A stretch of DNA of 13,039 nt, taken from positions 1 through 13,039 of the forward strand of contig JBECKR010000196.1 of the NCBI GenBank assembly GCA_040235415.1. Direction: 5' to 3'. The translations under genes and the position numbers were made by a program. Shown here piece by piece: positions 1-7,346 of this stretch (position 1 is its first letter; each line of letters starts with the position of its first letter). Below the pieces are notes generated by a model. The model was given only the letters and a program-made list of their open reading frames with translations. It was not told where the DNA came from and did no database searches. The stretch comes from JBECKR01 sp040235415 (GTDB lineage Bacteria > Acidobacteriota > Polarisedimenticolia > Polarisedimenticolales > Polarisedimenticolaceae).

Positions 1-2141
1 GGCCCGCCCCGGGCCTCCCGATCCTCGTCCGCCGCCCCCGGCCCGAGCCGGGAGCGAACGTCGACCTCGGCACGCTGCGGGTCGACGACGGCGAGACGCT
101 CACGGTGCGCGTCGTCGACGCACGCGATGCGCCCGTCCCCGGCGCGAACGTCCGAGGCCGCGCCGCCGCCGGGATCGTGGTCCCCGCCGAGAGTACGACC
201 GACGCGGCGGGTCGCGCCGACCTGGAGGGTCTTCCGAAGCATGCCCGCGTCGACCTCGACGTCGCGGCCGAACGGTTCGCGCCGGCCTCGAGCACGGTCG
301 ACCTCGACGACGGCGACGCCACGGTGCGGCTCGAGGACGGAGCGTCGGTCGCCGGTAGGGTAGTCGACCGGGAGGGCGAGCCGGTCTCGGACGCCGTCGT
401 CATGGCGGCGACCGTCGACGATCCCCGCGCCGCGACGTCGAAGAGCGACGCCGGGGGTGCGTTCGAGATCGCGGCGGCCCCGTCCGGGTCGATCGCCCTG
501 ACCGCGTCGGCACCGGGCTACGGATCCTCCGACCCGGCTCGCGTCCGGCTCGACCCCGGCGAGCGCCGCGATGACGTCGTGCTGACGCTCGCGCCGGCGC
601 GCGGGCTGCGCGGGATCGTGCTCGACCCCGACGGCCGCGCCGTCGCGGGCGCGCGGATCGTACTGATCGATGCCTGGTCCTCTCCCGACGACGCCCGGAT
701 CGCGGTCTACAGCGACTCCGCGGGCCGGTTCGAGCTGCCGCTCGAGCCACACGAACGCCAAATCCTCGTCGCGACGGCTCCCGGGCACGCTCCGGCGGTC
801 GAGGCTTCGCCGCTCGCCCGCGCCGGGAGCGACCTCGAGCTCCGGCTCGGCGTAGCGGCCGGACTCGTCGCGATCGTGCCCGAGGGGCTCCCTCCCGGGA
901 CGCGCGTCGTCGCGCGCGACGGCGCGGGACTCGCGCGCCGCGTCGCGGTCGCGGGACGCACCCGCGTGCGGTTCGACGATCTCGCGGAAGGGGAGGGCAG
1001 CGCCTCCCTCGCTCCGGGACCCCCGCGGAAGATCTCCCTGGTCGCCGGGCAGACCGTCGAGGTCGTGCTCGACCGCGGCGCGACCGTCGAGGGAACGGTG
1101 ACCTCCGAGGGCGCGCCGGTGCCGCGGGCCGTCGTCCAGCTCGCGATCGTCGGCGACGGCAGCAGCGGCCCGTACGAAGGGGGCGTCCTGACCGACGCCG
1201 CCGGCGACTACGGAATACCCGGCGCCTCTCCCGGCCGTCGGCTCGCGGTGGCCGCGGCGCCGATCGGCCGGGCCGAGCGCTGGGTCGACGTCCCCGCGAT
1301 CGGCGAGCTCACGGTCGATCTCCGCATCGTCCCGGTCCGGCTGGAGCTCTCGGTCGTCGACGCCGGGACCGGGTCCGGAATCGCCGGGGCCGGGATCATC
1401 CTGGTGCCGGCCGGGCACCGCGGCGCGCGGTCGATGTCCTCGAGCACCGAGTCCCGCGCCGACGGCATCGCCGTCGTACTCGAGACGACGAGCTTCGGGG
1501 GCGCCTGGGGGCTCACCGCGGCGGGTGGTAACGCAACGCTCACCGTCGCGAAGCCCGGGTCCTACGATCTCGAGGTCCACGCCGACGGCTACCGCACCTC
1601 GACATCGAGCGTGGCGCTCGCGGCCGGAGACCAGGCCGATCGGATCGAGCTCGAGCCGGACGCCCGGCGAGGCCTGATCGTCGACGTCCGCACCGAACCC
1701 CCCGGGCTCGCGGGGTCGTTCAACTGCCGCTATCCCGGCTATCACTGGGCGCAGCACGCCGTCGCCGGACGGCTCGAGTGCCCCGAGCCCCGGGCCGGGC
1801 CGGCCGAGGTCTGGTTCGTGGTGGACGGCTACGGCGCCGCGCACGCCACCGTCGACCTACCGGACGAGGGCGAGGTCGAAGCTCCGCTCGAGGTCGGTCC
1901 CGGCGGCACCTTGGTGGTGGCGCTCCCGTCGGCCGCCGCCCCGGTCCGGATCGTCGACGAGAACGGCGTCGACTGGGCGGATCTGCTGCGTGGCGACAAC
2001 GTCGCGACCGGCGACGTCCCCGGCGTCGGTCTCGCCCGGACCTTCCGCGCCGTTCCGGCGGGAACGTACCGGGTGGTGGTCGGGGACACGGTACTCCGGC
2101 CCGTGGACGTCGAGCCCGGAGTCGCCGCCGTTGCGCGCTAG
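1..2141 (+). CDS. Carboxypeptidase-regulatory-like repeat protein (5' end outside window)
   Basis: The reading frame is open from the left edge (first full codon at 3) to TAG at 2139-2141. The residues before the GTG at 105 read in the same repeat style (GANVDLGTLRVDDGETLTV), so 105 is not the start and the gene is truncated by the window. The protein is a chain of roughly 80-100-residue Ig-like units of the carboxypeptidase regulatory-like type. The recurring signatures are 'G-V-D-G-PV-GA-V', 'T-DA-G-F/Y' and 'A-GY', for example ASVAGRVVDREGEPVSDAVV and RGLRGIVLDPDGRAVAGARI; five or six units can be seen. The only two cysteines lie 17 residues apart near 1724-1782, which would suit an extracellular disulfide. 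Such proteins are usually secreted or cell-surface and structural. No enzyme motif, membrane helix or sorting signal is visible in this part. The exact role is unknown. Confidence 0.85.
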   Translation, partial: PAPGLPILVRRPRPEPGANVDLGTLRVDDGETLTVRVVDARDAPVPGANVRGRAAAGIVVPAESTTDAAGRADLEGLPKHARVDLDVAAERFAPASSTVDLDDGDATVRLEDGASVAGRVVDREGEPVSDAVVMAATVDDPRAATSKSDAGGAFEIAAAPSGSIALTASAPGYGSSDPARVRLDPGERRDDVVLTLAPARGLRGIVLDPDGRAVAGARIVLIDAWSSPDDARIAVYSDSAGRFELPLEPHERQILVATAPGHAPAVEASPLARAGSDLELRLGVAAGLVAIVPEGLPPGTRVVARDGAGLARRVAVAGRTRVRFDDLAEGEGSASLAPGPPRKISLVAGQTVEVVLDRGATVEGTVTSEGAPVPRAVVQLAIVGDGSSGPYEGGVLTDAAGDYGIPGASPGRRLAVAAAPIGRAERWVDVPAIGELTVDLRIVPVRLELSVVDAGTGSGIAGAGIILVPAGHRGARSMSSSTESRADGIAVVLETTSFGGAWGLTAAGGNATLTVAKPGSYDLEVHADGYRTSTSSVALAAGDQADRIELEPDARRGLIVDVRTEPPGLAGSFNCRYPGYHWAQHAVAGRLECPEPRAGPAEVWFVVDGYGAAHATVDLPDEGEVEAPLEVGPGGTLVVALPSAAAPVRIVDENGVDWADLLRGDNVATGDVPGVGLARTFRAVPAGTYRVVVGDTVLRPVDVEPGVAAVAR

Positions 2142-2148
2142 GCGCTTT

Positions 2149-2165
2149 ATGCCGCACTGCGGTAT
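2149..2165. promoter_or_regulatory. Palindromic operator copy 1 (ATGCCGCA-C-TGCGGTAT)
   Basis: This 17-bp palindrome has 8-base arms, one arm mismatch and a central C at 2157. Its core GCCGCA-N-TGCGG recurs exactly at 2224-2240 and 4785-4801, only in the spaces before the dehydrogenase and SDR genes. Odd-length dyads of this size are typical targets of dimeric TetR-, MarR- or GntR-type regulators (family knowledge); the regulator is not in the window. The right arm runs into the TATAAT at 2163-2168. Confidence 0.7.
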
Positions 2166-2168
2166 AAT
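2163..2168 (+). promoter_or_regulatory. -10 element TATAAT for the dehydrogenase gene
   Basis: This is a perfect TATAAT in very GC-rich DNA, 91 bp before the chosen ATG at 2259. No credible -35 lies 16-18 bp upstream: the 2139-2145 region reads TAGGCGC. The -10 overlaps the right arm of operator copy 1. The promoter may therefore need an activator, or be blocked by a repressor sitting on the -10. A start near 2175 would give a leader of about 85 nt containing operator copy 2. Confidence 0.45.
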
Positions 2169-2223
2169 GGCATCGGAAATGCCTTTGTTCATGGTAGATT
2201 TCCTTCGGCAAGTCCCTGGATGT

Positions 2224-2240
2224 TTGCCGCACTGCGGAAA
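2224..2240. promoter_or_regulatory. Palindromic operator copy 2 (TTGCCGCA-C-TGCGGAAA)
   Basis: This is the second copy of the 17-bp palindrome, with one arm mismatch and its centre at 2232. That is 75 bp from the centre of copy 1, close to seven helical turns, so both copies would face the same side of the DNA. It lies 18 bp before the ATG at 2259 and directly upstream of the Shine-Dalgarno sequence. Binding here could block elongation or support a loop with copy 1. Confidence 0.7.
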
Positions 2241-2247
2241 CGTCGCC

Positions 2248-2253
2248 AGGAGG
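2248..2253 (+). promoter_or_regulatory. Ribosome binding site AGGAGG that fixes the start at 2259
   Basis: A perfect AGGAGG is spaced 5 nt from the ATG at 2259. It rules against the longer in-frame ATG at 2220, which has no Shine-Dalgarno sequence and whose first codons would run through operator copy 2. Confidence 0.85.
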
Positions 2254-2258
2254 GCCTC

Positions 2259-3953
2259 ATGACGATCGTCGCGCCGCCCGCCGCACCGGAGACCCCGACC
2301 TCCGAGATCGACCGCATCGTGGAGCGCCTCGCCGCCCGCAAGGACGCATGGGTGCGCGTCGGAATCGAGCAACGCATCGAGTACCTCCGCGGGGTCATCG
2401 ACGGCGTGCTGGCCGAAGGCGAGGCGTGGGTCGCCGAGGCCTGCCGGCACAAGGGGATCGACCCGGCCTCGCCGCTCGCGGGCGAGGAGTGGATCACCGG
2501 TCCGATGGTCACGGTGCGCAACGCGCGCCTGCTGATCCGCGCGCTCCGGGCCGGCGGGCAGCCGAAGCCGCACTCGATCCGCGAAGAGGCCGGCCGGATC
2601 ATCGCGCGGGTCTTCCCGGAGGGCATCCTCGACCGGTTCCTGTACTACGACATGGTCGGCGAAGTCTGGATCGAGCCGGGCAAGCCGGCGACTCAAGGCG
2701 AGATCTACCGCCGCAAGGCCGCCGGCGAGTTCCCGCCCGGACGCGTCACGCTGGTGCTCGGGGCGGGCAACATCGCGTCCATCGCCCCGCTGGACGTGCT
2801 GTACGCGCTGTTCGCCGAGGACAAGGTCGTCGTCCTCAAGATGAATCCGGTCAACGACTACCTCGGTCCGATCCTGGAGCGCGCCCTCGGAGCGCTCGTC
2901 CGGGACGGGTTCGTCGCGCTGGCATACGGCGGCGCGGAGGTCGGCGAGCACCTCGCGCGCCATCCCGACGTCGACACGATCCACATGACCGGCTCGGACC
3001 GGACGTACGACGCGATCGTGTGGGGCGCCGACTCCGACGAGCGAGCGCGCCGGAAGGCCGAGGGGCGTCCGCGCGTCGACAAGCCGTTCTCGGCCGAGCT
3101 CGGCAACGTCAGCCCGGTACTGGTCGTGCCCGGCGACTGGAGCGAGGCGGACCTGCGGTTCCAGGCGCGTCACGTCGCCTCGATGGTGGCGCACAACGCC
3201 GGCTTCAACTGCAACGCGGCGCGCGTGCTCGTGCTCCCGAAGTCGTGGGACCGCCGCGCGGCGTTCCTCGAGCGGGTGCGGGCGGAGCTCGCGGCGACCC
3301 CGCCGCGGCGCGCGTACTACCCGGGCGCGTTCGAGCGCCACCGCGCGTTTCTCGAGCGCTATCCGAACGCGGTCGTGGTCGGCAGAGCGGACGACGGCGT
3401 CGTGCCGTGGACGCTGATCCCGGACGTTCCGCCGGAGTCCGGCGAGTACGCCCTCAGGACGGAGTCGTTCTGCGGAGTGCTCTCCGAGGTCTCGCTCGAA
3501 GGCGACGACCCGGAGGCCTTCCTCGACCACGCGGTGCGGTTCGCGAACGAGAAGATCTGGGGCACGCTGTCCTGCGCGGTCCTGATCAAGGGCCGAACCG
3601 TCCGCGCGCACACCGCGGCGTTCCGCCGCGCGCTCGCGCACCTGCGCTACGGCGGGATCGGCGTCAACGTCTGGCCCGGCGTGAACTTCGCGATGGGAAC
3701 CACGAGCTGGGGCGCGTTCCCGGGCCACACCAAGGAGCAGATCGGCTCGGGGCAGGGGGTCGTGCACAACACGTATCTCTTCGACCACCCGGAGCGCTCG
3801 ATCATGTACGCGTCGTTCCGGATCTGGCCGAAGCCGGTCTGGTTCGCGAAGCACCGTACGCTCGACGTCGTCGGCAAGCACCTCGCGCGCTTCGAGGGCA
3901 CGCGCTCGCCCTGGAGCCTGGTGCGGCTCGGGATCGCGGGGGTCGCGGGCTGA
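2259..3953 (+). CDS. Aldehyde dehydrogenase superfamily protein (NAD(P)-dependent; possible acyl-CoA/acid reductase)
   Basis: The protein has 564 residues, starting at the ATG behind AGGAGG. Superfamily landmarks appear in order: a cofactor-binding strand with VLGAGNIAS (167-174); VVVLKMNP with the cofactor lysine K194; HMTGS (242-246), equivalent to FTGS; AELGNVSP with the general base E280; FNCNAARV with the nucleophile C318, 38 residues later; and TESFCG (401-406), equivalent to the E-x-F cofactor-ribose motif. All catalytic positions are present, so an active aldehyde oxidoreductase is likely. It is longer than the usual 480-500 residues, with an extended N-terminus (about 1-150) and an extra C-terminal tail. 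GNVSP replaces the common GGKSP/GGKNP. Its convergent neighbour is an SDR, and both genes have the same operator. That suggests the pair interconverts an alcohol, its aldehyde and the acid or thioester. Direction and substrate (fatty, terpenoid or aromatic) cannot be told from sequence. Confidence 0.87.
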   Translation: MTIVAPPAAPETPTSEIDRIVERLAARKDAWVRVGIEQRIEYLRGVIDGVLAEGEAWVAEACRHKGIDPASPLAGEEWITGPMVTVRNARLLIRALRAGGQPKPHSIREEAGRIIARVFPEGILDRFLYYDMVGEVWIEPGKPATQGEIYRRKAAGEFPPGRVTLVLGAGNIASIAPLDVLYALFAEDKVVVLKMNPVNDYLGPILERALGALVRDGFVALAYGGAEVGEHLARHPDVDTIHMTGSDRTYDAIVWGADSDERARRKAEGRPRVDKPFSAELGNVSPVLVVPGDWSEADLRFQARHVASMVAHNAGFNCNAARVLVLPKSWDRRAAFLERVRAELAATPPRRAYYPGAFERHRAFLERYPNAVVVGRADDGVVPWTLIPDVPPESGEYALRTESFCGVLSEVSLEGDDPEAFLDHAVRFANEKIWGTLSCAVLIKGRTVRAHTAAFRRALAHLRYGGIGVNVWPGVNFAMGTTSWGAFPGHTKEQIGSGQGVVHNTYLFDHPERSIMYASFRIWPKPVWFAKHRTLDVVGKHLARFEGTRSPWSLVRLGIAGVAG

Positions 3954-3965
3954 GGCTCAGCCGCG
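3944..3965. terminator. Possible bidirectional hairpin at the convergent stop codons
   Basis: GGCTGAG-G-CTCAGCC (3948-3962) is a perfect dyad centred on 3955. It contains the TGA of the dehydrogenase (3951-3953) and, on the other strand, the TGA of the SDR (3957-3959). Three further G-C pairs (3944-3946 with 3963-3965) extend the stem past one bulged G. There is no T-tract on either side, so intrinsic termination is uncertain. Confidence 0.4.
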
Positions 3966-4766
3966 GCCCTTCCACGCCTTCATGCTGCCGGTGGCGCCGA
4001 ACAGGTCGGACAGAAGGTCCGAGATCGGCGTCGGCAGCGCTCCCTTGAGCAGCGGCGTGATCTTCACGAGCCAGGGGGTGCGCACGAACGGCCGGTTGTG
4101 GACGACCGCGCGGAACGTCAGTTCCGCGATCCGCTCCGGGGTCAGCATGCGCGTCGTCTTCGGCGGCTTCGCGCCGTCGAACAGCCCGGTCGCGACGTAG
4201 CTCGGGCAGACCGCGGTGACGCCCACGCGGGCGTGCCCCTCGAGCTTCATCTCGAGCCGGATCGACTCCGAGAACCCGATCACGGCCCACTTGCTCGAGG
4301 CGTACGTCGAGCCGTAGGGCAGCCCGATCAACCCCGAGGCGCTCGCGATGTTGACGAGGTGCGCCTCGCCGCGGCCGATGAGGTCCGGCAGGAACGCGCG
4401 CGTCATCGCGACGAGTCCGAGCACGTTGATGCGGTACGTCAGCAGGTGCCGCTCGAGCGGAACGTCGACGAACCGCCCGCCGAACACGATCCCGGCGTTG
4501 TTGACCAGGACGTCGATCGGCCCGCCCTCGGCGTGCACGCGGTCTCGGACCGACTCGATCGCCGCCGTGTCGGTGACGTCGAGGACGTGCGTCGAGACCT
4601 TCGCCCCGTCGCGGCGCAGCGCCTCCGCACCGGACTCCAGAACCGCGGCGTCGACGTCCGTCAGGACGATCGCCGCACCCTCGCGCGCGAACCGCCGCGC
4701 GATCGCGAGGCCGATGCCCCGCCCGCCGCCGGTGATGAGGACCCGCTTGCCTTGGAAGTTCTTCAT
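3957..4766 (-). CDS. Short-chain dehydrogenase/reductase (classical SDR, probably NAD(H)-linked)
   Basis: The protein has 269 residues with a complete classical SDR core: TGGGRGIG (12-19) for the dinucleotide, D37 at the end of the second strand (favours NAD(H)), D63, NNAG (89-92), N114, S142 and Y155-x-x-x-K159. The catalytic tetrad N-S-Y-K is intact. The C-terminal part beyond about residue 200 (SYVATGLFDG and the PFVRTPWLVKITPLLK stretch) carries substrate-pocket and possibly membrane-facing residues. It resembles SDRs acting on lipophilic alcohols, but this is a weak inference. The ATG at 4766-4764 has no Shine-Dalgarno sequence. A well-spaced promoter just upstream would give a leaderless message. 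The gene converges on the aldehyde dehydrogenase with 3 bp between stop codons and shares its operator, so the two probably act on one alcohol/aldehyde pathway. Confidence 0.9.
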   Translation of the reverse strand: MKNFQGKRVLITGGGRGIGLAIARRFAREGAAIVLTDVDAAVLESGAEALRRDGAKVSTHVLDVTDTAAIESVRDRVHAEGGPIDVLVNNAGIVFGGRFVDVPLERHLLTYRINVLGLVAMTRAFLPDLIGRGEAHLVNIASASGLIGLPYGSTYASSKWAVIGFSESIRLEMKLEGHARVGVTAVCPSYVATGLFDGAKPPKTTRMLTPERIAELTFRAVVHNRPFVRTPWLVKITPLLKGALPTPISDLLSDLFGATGSMKAWKGRG

Positions 4767-4772
4767 GCGGGG

Positions 4773-4801
4773 AGTCTACGGGATTTGCCGCAATGCGGCA
4801 A
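4773..4801 (-). promoter_or_regulatory. SDR promoter, predicted leaderless (TTGCCG-17-TAGACT)
   Basis: On the minus strand, TTGCCG (4801-4796) and TAGACT (4778-4773) are separated by exactly 17 bp. The -10 ends 6 nt before the ATG at 4766, so transcription should begin at or next to the A of the start codon. This fits the missing ribosome binding site. The -35 lies inside one arm of operator copy 3, so a bound regulator would exclude RNA polymerase. Confidence 0.55.
4785..4801. promoter_or_regulatory. Palindromic operator copy 3, perfect (TTGCCGCA-A-TGCGGCAA)
   Basis: This is a perfect 17-bp dyad with 8-base arms and a central A at 4793, the best copy of the motif in the window. It lies in the space between the divergent SDR and kinase genes, 18 bp from the SDR start, and overlaps the SDR -35. 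The repressor model is inference. The kinase start is 103 bp away on the other side. Confidence 0.75.
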
Positions 4802-4853
4802 GAGTGCTGCGGGGCGGCAAGGCGGAGTCGAACGGGGCGGAGGTCGACGGGGC

Positions 4854-4859
4854 TATACT
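4854..4859 (+). promoter_or_regulatory. Candidate -10 (TATACT) for the kinase gene
   Basis: TATACT stands out in GC-rich sequence 45 bp before the kinase ATG. The bases 16-19 bp upstream show no recognisable -35, so the promoter is either activator-dependent or read by another sigma factor. The kinase ATG has no clear Shine-Dalgarno sequence. Confidence 0.3.
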
Positions 4860-4904
4860 CCCGCGAGTTTCCGGACGCGCCGACCCGAACGGCGACGGTG
4901 TCGC

Positions 4905-7331
4905 ATGAACGGCATCGAAGACTCCGGGGTCCTCCCCGGCACCAACCTCGGAAGCTACAGGATCAAGCGCTTGCTCGGCCGCGGCGGGATGGGCACGGTC
5001 TACCTCGCCCACGACACGAAGCTCCGACGAGACGTCGCGATCAAGGTCGTGACGGGGCCCGCGGAGAGCGCGGTGTCCCGCGCTCTCCTGCTTCGCGAGG
5101 CCCGCAGCGCCGCCGCGCTCAACCATCCGAACGTCTGCACCGTCTACGACGTCGGCGAGGCGGACGGCGCGGCTTTCATCGCGATGGAGTACGTCGACGG
5201 GACGTCGCTGCGGGAGCGGCTGGATCGCGCCGCGCTGTCGCCGCGAGACGCGGTGCGGTACGCCCGCGAGGCGGCCGACGCGCTGGCGTACGCACACGAG
5301 CATGGCGTCGTGCACGGCGACCTCAAGGCGGCGAACGTCATGCTCGGACCGGACGCGCGGCTCAAGGTCGTCGATTTCGGCCTCGCGCGGCGTCGATTCG
5401 AGACGACGACCGACGGGACGACGGTGACCTCGGTCGTCCCGGTCGACTCGCGAGCCGGCACCCCGTACGCGATGGCTCCGGAACAGGTCCGAGGCGAGCC
5501 CGCCGATCCGCGCACCGACGTTTGGGCGCTCGGCGTGCTGCTGTACGAGATGCTCCAAGGTCGAAAGCCGTTCGAAGCCGCGACGACGGCCGACATGTTC
5601 TCCGCGATCCTGCGCGATCCGCCCCGGGCCATGTCCGGCGACGTTCCGGTCGAGCTTCGAGCCGTGGTCGAGCGCTGCCTCGAGAAGGACCCGCGACGCC
5701 GCTACCCGCACGCGAGCGACGTCGCGGCGGTCTTGGAGCTCGCGGAGCGGCGTGACGGGCAAGCCGCCGAGAGTCGGCCGCGAGGTCGTCGTCGGCGTTG
5801 GATCGCGGCTGCGTCGTTGTTCGCCGCCGGGGCGGCCGTGCTCGCCGCGCTGAACGCGGCAGGGGTCCGTGATCGGATCATGGGACGGGGAATTGCCGAG
5901 GCGCCCGTCATGCTCGCGGTCCTCCCGTTCGAGGACCTCACGGAGAGCCCGGAGCAGGGAGAGTTCATCGACGGTTGGACCGAGGAGCTCGCCAGGATGC
6001 TAGTCCCGCCGCGCTCCCCGCGGCTCAGGGTGATCCCGAACGTCCGGTCGATGACCTACAAGGGCAGCCGGGAGCCCGCGGACCGTATCGGCCGCGAGCT
6101 CGAGGCCGACGCCGTCTTGAAAGGGTCCGTCGCGCGGACCGGGGACCGCCTGCGGATCGACGCGGAGCTGGTCCGGGCGTCGGACGCCCGGACACTCTGG
6201 AACGAGACGTACCACCGGGACGTCGGCGACCTGTTCGCGCTGGAGCGCGAGATCTCGGAGGCGGTCCTCGGCGTCCTGGGGGTCCCGTCGTCGAAGCCGG
6301 GGAGCGATCGCCGCGCCGAGCGGCGGCCGCCCGATCCGGCGGCTCACGACTTCTACCTGCGGGGCTTGTCGCACGCGATGCGCAACAACGAGCGCGACGT
6401 CGACCAGGCCATCGCGCTGTTCGAGAAGGCCGTGGACCTCGACCCGGAGTTCGCGCCGGCGCACGCACACCTCGCGATGTGCTACGGGACCAAGGCGGCG
6501 AACTACCGGCCGAACGATCCGCAGTGGGAGGAGAAGGGGTTCGCGGCAGCCCGGAAGGCGATGGCGCTGGATCCCGATTCTCCGGAGGCGCATTACGCGC
6601 AGGCCGTGACGCTGTGGCGGCCGACCTACGGCTTCCCCAGCCGCGAAGCGCTCCTGGAGCTCCGGAAGGCGCTGGCGGTCGATCCGGACTTCGACGAGGC
6701 GCTGTACGAGCGCGCCTTCATCCTCTCGCACGTCGGACACCTCGACGCCGCGCTCCGCGAGCTCCGAAGGGCGATCGCGATCAACCCCGCCAACACGGTC
6801 GCCCGTTTCCGCTTGGCCCCGATCTACATCTGCCAGCAGAGGTTCGACGACGCGCTGGCGGTGTTCGACAGCCTGCCGCGCGACGCGTTCCAGTCGATGT
6901 GGACCGGCCAAAAAGCGCTGGCGCTGATCTCGCTCGACCGCCTGGACGAGGCCGAACGGCTGTTGGACGACGCCCTCGAGAACGACCCGGTCGACCAGGG
7001 CGGATCGCTCCACGCCGCCCGGGCCATGATCCGGGCCAAGCGGCACGAGCGCCGGGAGGCCGAGGCCGACATCGCGGAGGCCGTTCGCTCGGGACGGGGT
7101 TTCATCCACTTCCATCACACGGCGTACAGCATCGCTGCCGCCTACGCCGCGCTCGGGGACCTCGACAAGGCCCAAGAGTGGATCGAGCGCGCCGCCAACA
7201 CGGGGTTCCCGAACTACACGTTCTTCCACGCGGACGTGAACCTGGCTCCGCTCCGAGCCTCCCCGAGGTTCCGGGCGTTCCTCGAGAAGCTGAGGGAGGA
7301 GTGGGAGCACATTCCGGGGGAGCCGGACTGA
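4905..7331 (+). CDS. Membrane-anchored Ser/Thr protein kinase with TolB-like and TPR domains
   Basis: The protein has 808 residues, starting at MNGIEDSGVLPG; the open frame upstream of this ATG overlaps the SDR gene and looks non-coding. The Hanks-type kinase domain spans about 18-280: glycine loop GRGGMG (25-30), lysine K47, helix-C glutamate E65, catalytic loop HGDLKAAN (137-144; D139, K141, N144), DFG (157-159) and APE (191-193). The usual HRD is HGD, which marks a non-RD kinase, though the catalytic aspartate is intact. A basic stretch and one hydrophobic helix (about 299-318) anchor it, with the kinase in the cytoplasm. Residues 335-460 (VLPFEDLTESPEQGEF onward) match the TolB/FlgO-like domain common in these proteins. 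From about 478 to the end run TPR units (FEKAVDLDPEFAPAHAHLAM and others) for protein contacts. It may sense or scaffold envelope partners. The small membrane protein 15 bp downstream is probably co-transcribed. Confidence 0.9.
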   Translation: MNGIEDSGVLPGTNLGSYRIKRLLGRGGMGTVYLAHDTKLRRDVAIKVVTGPAESAVSRALLLREARSAAALNHPNVCTVYDVGEADGAAFIAMEYVDGTSLRERLDRAALSPRDAVRYAREAADALAYAHEHGVVHGDLKAANVMLGPDARLKVVDFGLARRRFETTTDGTTVTSVVPVDSRAGTPYAMAPEQVRGEPADPRTDVWALGVLLYEMLQGRKPFEAATTADMFSAILRDPPRAMSGDVPVELRAVVERCLEKDPRRRYPHASDVAAVLELAERRDGQAAESRPRGRRRRWIAAASLFAAGAAVLAALNAAGVRDRIMGRGIAEAPVMLAVLPFEDLTESPEQGEFIDGWTEELARMLVPPRSPRLRVIPNVRSMTYKGSREPADRIGRELEADAVLKGSVARTGDRLRIDAELVRASDARTLWNETYHRDVGDLFALEREISEAVLGVLGVPSSKPGSDRRAERRPPDPAAHDFYLRGLSHAMRNNERDVDQAIALFEKAVDLDPEFAPAHAHLAMCYGTKAANYRPNDPQWEEKGFAAARKAMALDPDSPEAHYAQAVTLWRPTYGFPSREALLELRKALAVDPDFDEALYERAFILSHVGHLDAALRELRRAIAINPANTVARFRLAPIYICQQRFDDALAVFDSLPRDAFQSMWTGQKALALISLDRLDEAERLLDDALENDPVDQGGSLHAARAMIRAKRHERREAEADIAEAVRSGRGFIHFHHTAYSIAAAYAALGDLDKAQEWIERAANTGFPNYTFFHADVNLAPLRASPRFRAFLEKLREEWEHIPGEPD

Positions 7332-7346
7332 CCGGAGGAGACCCCG

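Noticed and set aside
2220..2258. Earlier ATG for the dehydrogenase
   Set aside because: No ribosome binding site, and the codons would run through operator copy 2; AGGAGG supports 2259.
1857..3881. Long minus-strand open frame (about 674 codons) opposite the dehydrogenase
   Set aside because: The translation is rich in R, D, H and V with no recognisable motif. It mirrors codon positions of the plus-strand gene, whose catalytic motifs are clear.
4098..4904. Upstream extension of the kinase frame
   Set aside because: It overlaps the well-supported SDR gene, lacks motifs and is arginine/aspartate-rich. The kinase begins sensibly at the ATG at 4905.
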